Positions 60,132 to 64,000 of a stretch of 64,000 nt of DNA are shown here, piece after piece. The position numbers and the translations under genes were made by a program. A model generated the notes under the pieces. That model was not told the DNA's origin. It was given only the letters and a program-made list of their open reading frames with translations, and ran no database searches. Each line of letters begins with the position of its first letter. Position 1 is the stretch's first letter. The DNA is taken from the NCBI RefSeq assembly GCF_900110105.1, contig NZ_FOCL01000004.1, positions 590,495-654,494 of the forward strand, written 5' to 3'. This DNA is from Mucilaginibacter gossypiicola (GTDB taxonomy: Bacteria > Bacteroidota > Bacteroidia > Sphingobacteriales > Sphingobacteriaceae).

Positions 60132-61988
60132 CTATTCTATACTCTTGCCCTTCATGGCTGTACTTATAGCCTGATCCATCAAGCGTTCGGCAAAAGGTCT
60201 GGTGAACTCGTTAACCTCATCAATTGTTTTTAAAATCAGGTCTTTATCACCGCTTGTTAGGGCCTCTTTCAGTTTCTGAACAAGTTTGGTAGTATCAGCT
60301 ATTTCTGTAACGGAAACATAGTCGGCATTTTTTTGCAGAAAGCGTTCAACGGTATAAACCATTTGCTCGCCTTCTGTACGTGCCTCAATAAGCATACGCT
60401 GGCTCACATCATCTTTAGCGTGGGTAATGCTGTCCATCAGCATTTGCTCCACCTGCTCGTCGGTAATGCCATAGGTTGGTTTTACTTCAACTTCCTGTTT
60501 TACGCCCGACCGAAGTTCAATAGCCTGAATAGTAAGGATACCATCAGCATTCAATAAAAAGTTAATATCAACTTTAGGGAAGCCGGCAGGCATCGAAGGA
60601 ATACCTTTTAAATCAAATTCGGCCAGTTTACGGTTTTCTTTAATAAGATCGCGCTCTCCCTGGTAAACAGCAATTTTCATGTTCACCTGTCCATCTATAG
60701 AGGTGGTGTATTGTCTGCCGCCTTTAGTTGGTACTTTAGAATTTCGGGGGATGATCACGTCCATCAGGCCGCCCATAGTTTCAATCCCTAAGGATAGGGG
60801 GGTAACATCCAATAATAAAATATCTTTACGGTTACCGGCCAAAATATCGGCCTGTATAGCAGCGCCTAAAGCAACTACTTCATCCGGATTTACATCATCA
60901 TGCACCGGGCGACCGAAAAACTCGGCAACCATACGTTTCACCAAAGCCGTGCGGGTTGAACCGCCAACCATAACCACTTCATCAATCTGGTCGATGGTTA
61001 GTTTGGCATCATTAAGCGCGTTTTGGCAGCTGGTGATGGTTTGTTGTACTTTAGGTAATATCAGTTCTTCAAAGGTAGTACGATCAAGTGTACACCAGAT
61101 ATCGCCTATTTTATCATTAACCAGGCTTTGATGCGCGAAGGCTTTTTTGGCTTCTTCGGCTTTTAAGCGTAATTGCTGGGCAAGTTCGGTATTGGCAAGC
61201 ACCTCAGCTTTATTAAGCTGGTTTTTCTGAATCCAGTAATCAACAATAATGCGGTCAAAGTCATCACCGCCTAAAAAGGTATCGCCATTGGTTGACAGCA
61301 CTTCAAAAATGCCGTTTTGGATCTGCAGGATGGATACATCAAAAGTACCACCACCAAGGTCATAAACTGCTATAGTTTTTGTTTCTTCGGGGTTAAGGCC
61401 TATACCATACGCCAAGCTTGCGGCTGTAGGCTCATTCACGATACGCAAAACATCAAGCCCTGCAAGTTTACCTGCATCTCGGGTGGCCTGGCGCTGCGAA
61501 TCATTGAAGTAGGCAGGTACGGTGATCACAGCACGGTTAACTGGGGTTTTAAGGGCATGTTCGGCGCGGGCCTTAAGCTCTTTCAATATCTGGGCCGATA
61601 GCTCAATAGGAGTGTAGAATTTATCGCCTACTTTGATCTTTACCAGGCTTTCGGTATCGTCGTCAATTACTTTATAGCTAAAAAAGTCTTTATAGTTTTC
61701 AATATCGTGATAACTGCGGCCCAATAAACGCTTAACCGAAAATATGGTGTTTTGCGGATCGGTTATCAGATACTCTTTTGCCTCATTACCAACCAGCACA
61801 TCGCCGGTATTACCAAAATGCACTACAGAGGGCACCAACACACCTTTACCTGCGTCATTAATTACCTGCGGGTTTTTATCAGGATTGATAAATGCTACCA
61901 GCGAGTTGGTGGTGCCAAGATCGATACCTACAATGATCTCTTCTTTTTGTAATGAGCCTGTTGCCAGGTTGATAGAAACTTTAGCCAT
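60132..61988 (-). CDS. hscA: Hsp70 family chaperone, HscA-like
   Basis: A 618-aa ATP-dependent chaperone. The ~19-residue N-terminal extension before 'VGIDLGTTNSLVAF' and the total length (HscA about 616, DnaK about 640) are HscA-like. Nucleotide domain motifs: 'VITVPAYFNDSQRQATRDAG', 'RIVNEPTAASLAYG', 'VYDLGGGTFDVSIL', 'MVGGSTRTALVKRMV'. The substrate domain begins at 'LLLDVTPLSLGIETMGG'. It lacks the acidic DnaK lid end. HscA helps transfer Fe-S clusters from the scaffold IscU; no isc genes or HscB are seen nearby, so the assignment rests on the protein alone. Confidence 0.85.
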   Translation of the reverse strand: MAKVSINLATGSLQKEEIIVGIDLGTTNSLVAFINPDKNPQVINDAGKGVLVPSVVHFGNTGDVLVGNEAKEYLITDPQNTIFSVKRLLGRSYHDIENYKDFFSYKVIDDDTESLVKIKVGDKFYTPIELSAQILKELKARAEHALKTPVNRAVITVPAYFNDSQRQATRDAGKLAGLDVLRIVNEPTAASLAYGIGLNPEETKTIAVYDLGGGTFDVSILQIQNGIFEVLSTNGDTFLGGDDFDRIIVDYWIQKNQLNKAEVLANTELAQQLRLKAEEAKKAFAHQSLVNDKIGDIWCTLDRTTFEELILPKVQQTITSCQNALNDAKLTIDQIDEVVMVGGSTRTALVKRMVAEFFGRPVHDDVNPDEVVALGAAIQADILAGNRKDILLLDVTPLSLGIETMGGLMDVIIPRNSKVPTKGGRQYTTSIDGQVNMKIAVYQGERDLIKENRKLAEFDLKGIPSMPAGFPKVDINFLLNADGILTIQAIELRSGVKQEVEVKPTYGITDEQVEQMLMDSITHAKDDVSQRMLIEARTEGEQMVYTVERFLQKNADYVSVTEIADTTKLVQKLKEALTSGDKDLILKTIDEVNEFTRPFAERLMDQAISTAMKGKSIE

Positions 61989-62008
61989 TATATTAATTTA
62001 ACAAAGGG

Positions 62009-62016
62009 CAAATGTA
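62009..62016 (-). promoter_or_regulatory. Possible -7 element of the hscA-like gene
   Basis: On the minus strand TACATTTG, an exact match to TAnnTTTG, 20 bases before the ATG. No TTTG at the -33 distance, so the call is moderate to weak. Confidence 0.4.
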
Positions 62017-62139
62017 CTTAGTTTTAAGCGATGCATTGTCGTTTTTAATTCAGTTTTGTTACAAATAAGCACCGGGTTATTTCATTTAGCTGACAAACAA
62101 ATGCGGCTTAATTCATCTTTTTATAAAAAATAACAACAT

Positions 62140-63090
62140 ATGGAAAAGCGTGAATTAGGCAAATCTGAACTATATACAGCGCCACTGGTTTTTGGCGGTA
62201 ACGTTTTTGGTTGGACTGTTAAAGGCAATGATACCGCTGTTTTACTGGATGCGTTTTTAGATGCCGGTTTTAACACAATTGATACCGCCGATGTATACAC
62301 CAGATGGGTTGAGGGCAATAAAGGAGGAGAATCGGAAACGGAGATAGGCAATTGGTTAAAGCAAAGCGGTAAGCGCGACCAGGTCATTATTGCCACAAAG
62401 GTGGGTGCGGAAATGGATTCGGAAAGAAAGGGTTTGAAAAAGGATTACATTATCAAATCTGCCGAAGACTCATTAAAAAGACTGCAAACAGATTATATTG
62501 ATCTGTACCAGAGCCATTATGATGACCCTTCAACGCCCGTTGAAGAAACCCTGCGCGCTTACGATCAGTTATTGCAGGAAGGTAAAGTTCGCGCTATTGG
62601 CACATCCAATATGTCGGTGGAGCGGTTACATGAGTCTTTAAAGGTAAGTGTTGAACAAGGGCTCATCGCGTACCAAACCCTACAGCCGGAGTACAACCTG
62701 TTTGACAGGGAAAAATATGAAACCACCTATGAGCCCTTTCTGAAGGAAAAAAACATAGGTGTGATTAACTACTTTTCATTAGCCAGCGGTTTTTTAAGCG
62801 GTAAATACCGTTCGGAAAGTGACTTGCATGGGCGTAGCCGGGCCCGTTCGGTTAAAAAATATCTTAATGAGCGTGGTTTTAAAATATTGAAAGCACTTGA
62901 TGAGGCGGCCGCTCAATACAACATAAGCCAGTCGGCAATTGCTTTGGCCTGGTTAATTGCACGGCCAAGTGTAACGGCGCCTATTGTAAGCGCTACCAAT
63001 CTTGATCAGCTTAAAGAGTTTGTTGCAGCTGCCAATTTGAAGCTGAGCGATGAAACTATCGAAGCCCTGAATACTGCCAGCGCTTATTAA
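62140..63090 (+). CDS. Aldo/keto reductase (second copy)
   Basis: A 316-aa AKR. 'FNTIDTADVYTRWVEGNKGG' with Asp and Tyr, 'VIIATKVGAEMD' with the Lys, 'YIDLYQSHYDDPSTPVEETL' with the His, and 'ALAWLIARPSVTAPIVSATN' for cofactor binding. It belongs to a different branch from the copy at 22093-23079 (closer to the AKR11/YajO-like group by the 'ESETEIGNWLK' and 'LVFGGNVFGWTV' motifs). NADPH-dependent carbonyl reduction; substrate unknown. Followed by a terminator. Confidence 0.92.
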   Translation: MEKRELGKSELYTAPLVFGGNVFGWTVKGNDTAVLLDAFLDAGFNTIDTADVYTRWVEGNKGGESETEIGNWLKQSGKRDQVIIATKVGAEMDSERKGLKKDYIIKSAEDSLKRLQTDYIDLYQSHYDDPSTPVEETLRAYDQLLQEGKVRAIGTSNMSVERLHESLKVSVEQGLIAYQTLQPEYNLFDREKYETTYEPFLKEKNIGVINYFSLASGFLSGKYRSESDLHGRSRARSVKKYLNERGFKILKALDEAAAQYNISQSAIALAWLIARPSVTAPIVSATNLDQLKEFVAAANLKLSDETIEALNTASAY

Positions 63091-63107
63091 ATATTCTTTT
63101 ATAATTT

Positions 63108-63146
63108 AACGGCACGCTTTCAACCAGAGGCGTGCCGTTTGTTTTT
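63108..63146 (+). terminator. Hairpin terminator after the aldo/keto reductase
   Basis: 10-base arms (aacggcacgc / gcgtgccgtt), 12-base loop, then 'tgttttt'. 17 bases after the stop. The rest of the gap to 63356 is AT-rich with no other clear feature. Confidence 0.8.
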
Positions 63147-63355
63147 AGCAGCCTGATTGGTAAGGTAAAAGCTGATTTTTGATTGCTTAATAATTACATG
63201 AAATTTTTAAATTAATTATTAAACAACAATGTCTTGTTTTTTGCTTTTTTTAAACACTAAAGTTTTAAACATTTCCTGAAAAATACTTTATTTACTAAAC
63301 CGAACTCTCCGTTTTAGAGTATAAAGGGTTCTCTCTAATTAATTTTTTATTTTAA

Positions 63356-64000
63356 ATGGAAAAGCTGAAGCGGATTATTGGCTATGGCGAGCCTGATTTG
63401 TCGCTGGAGAATAAGCTGTTTAATGCACTCACGTTGTTCATTTGTGTTAGCAGCATTTTTTCGCTGATCTGTAATTTATTCCTGGGTTTAAGTTACAAAT
63501 TGGAGCTTGTTCAGCTTTTCGTGATCCTGATGTCGGGTTGGGCCTTTTACCGGAGCCGGTTTGTAAGGTATAAGGAGGATGTTGCAGTAATTTACATCGG
63601 TATAGGCTTGGCTGCGATTATCCCGGGCTGGTTTTACAACGGCGGGATTGGCGGCTCAACAACACTTTCGGGTGTTTTCTTCATAGTGCTTATAACCCTG
63701 CTTGTAAAAAAACGATACCATTATATTTTTATCGGGGCCCTGATAGCTATCTTTTTAGGTTGTTATTATGCCGAAAAGCGTTTTCCGTATCTGGTGCAAC
63801 CCTACAGTAGTCTTAGCTCAAAAGAATCAGATCTGATAACATCTTCAGTAACAAACGTTTTAATTGTTGGGTTGTTGGTGGGTTTTATTAAAAAGAGCCA
63901 TGAAACTGATAAACGCGACCTGATACGGAAGAGCGAAGAGCTGCAAGCCTCACAAATTGAACTTTCGGCCTCGCGCGATCAGGCAGAAGCGGCTACATTT
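63356..64000 (+). CDS. Membrane sensor histidine kinase, N-terminal part (cut by window end)
   Basis: An open frame of 215 codons from ATG 63356 to the last base. Translation starts MEKLKRIIGYGEPDLSLENK and contains five to six membrane segments within residues ~22-180, followed by a coiled-coil 'KSEELQASQIELSASRDQAE' and 'AATF'. This linker is what usually precedes a HisKA domain ('..RDQAEAAT.AKS.FLA.MSHE'). The catalytic part lies beyond the window, so kinase identity is an inference; it may be a hybrid kinase. Confidence 0.75.
   Translation, partial: MEKLKRIIGYGEPDLSLENKLFNALTLFICVSSIFSLICNLFLGLSYKLELVQLFVILMSGWAFYRSRFVRYKEDVAVIYIGIGLAAIIPGWFYNGGIGGSTTLSGVFFIVLITLLVKKRYHYIFIGALIAIFLGCYYAEKRFPYLVQPYSSLSSKESDLITSSVTNVLIVGLLVGFIKKSHETDKRDLIRKSEELQASQIELSASRDQAEAATF

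Overview
The window is a stretch of a Bacteroidota chromosome, most likely Sphingobacteriaceae and Mucilaginibacter-like. The evidence is a SusC-type TonB-linked receptor, an ECF sigma/FecR pair, DUF4974 and STN domains, many secreted glycoside hydrolases, M56-plug fusion proteins, A-rich translation starts, a TTTG/TAnnTTT promoter, and several families of intergenic palindromic repeats. The genus is an inference. I saw no rRNA, tRNA, CRISPR array, insertion sequence or prophage.

Layout. 1-4.3 kb: a Cys-ending leader peptide before a cysteine-less redoxin-like gene; an AraC regulator divergent from an AldB-type aldehyde dehydrogenase; and a DUF779 gene symmetrically flanked by two repeat families. 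4.3-13 kb: an esterase with TPRs, a membrane protein, a DHA2 drug efflux pump, a small secreted protein, a DUF1593 nucleoside-hydrolase-like enzyme and a secreted FAD oxidoreductase. 13.1-18.5 kb: a two-gene cassette of large unrecognised proteins (564 and 1201 aa), the best candidate here for an undescribed system. 18.8-21.4 kb: a lipoprotein / membrane protein / histidine kinase / response regulator operon. 21.5-24.9 kb: TfoX-like protein, aldo/keto reductase, and a YciI-ECF42 sigma pair.

25-43.9 kb is a glycan-utilisation locus. On the minus strand lie ECF sigma, FecR anti-sigma, a SusC-like receptor with an STN signalling domain, and a GH3 enzyme. Divergently on the plus strand lie GH29, GH2, GH20, a second GH29 with carbohydrate-binding modules, and GH92. 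The enzyme set (alpha-fucosidases, beta-mannosidase, beta-hexosaminidase, alpha-mannosidase, xylosidase-like GH3) fits stepwise removal of a complex N-glycan, perhaps of plant type. No SusD partner is present.

44-64 kb: topoisomerase IB; a BlaI repressor with an M56 sensor carrying a SusC-plug-like C-terminus, with a clear overlapping promoter and operator; a Tat-exported amine oxidase and aminotransferase pair; a secreted Hint-domain protein; an SDR; a diheme cytochrome c; a small zinc-ribbon protein; a biotin carboxylase; Nudix, SRPBCC and riboflavin synthase genes; a TPR protein; small coiled-coil and antitoxin-like ORFs; an HscA-like Hsp70; a second aldo/keto reductase; and the 5' part of a membrane histidine kinase cut by the window end.

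Convergent gene ends are often occupied by perfect hairpins or REP-like palindromes that could act as bidirectional terminators.
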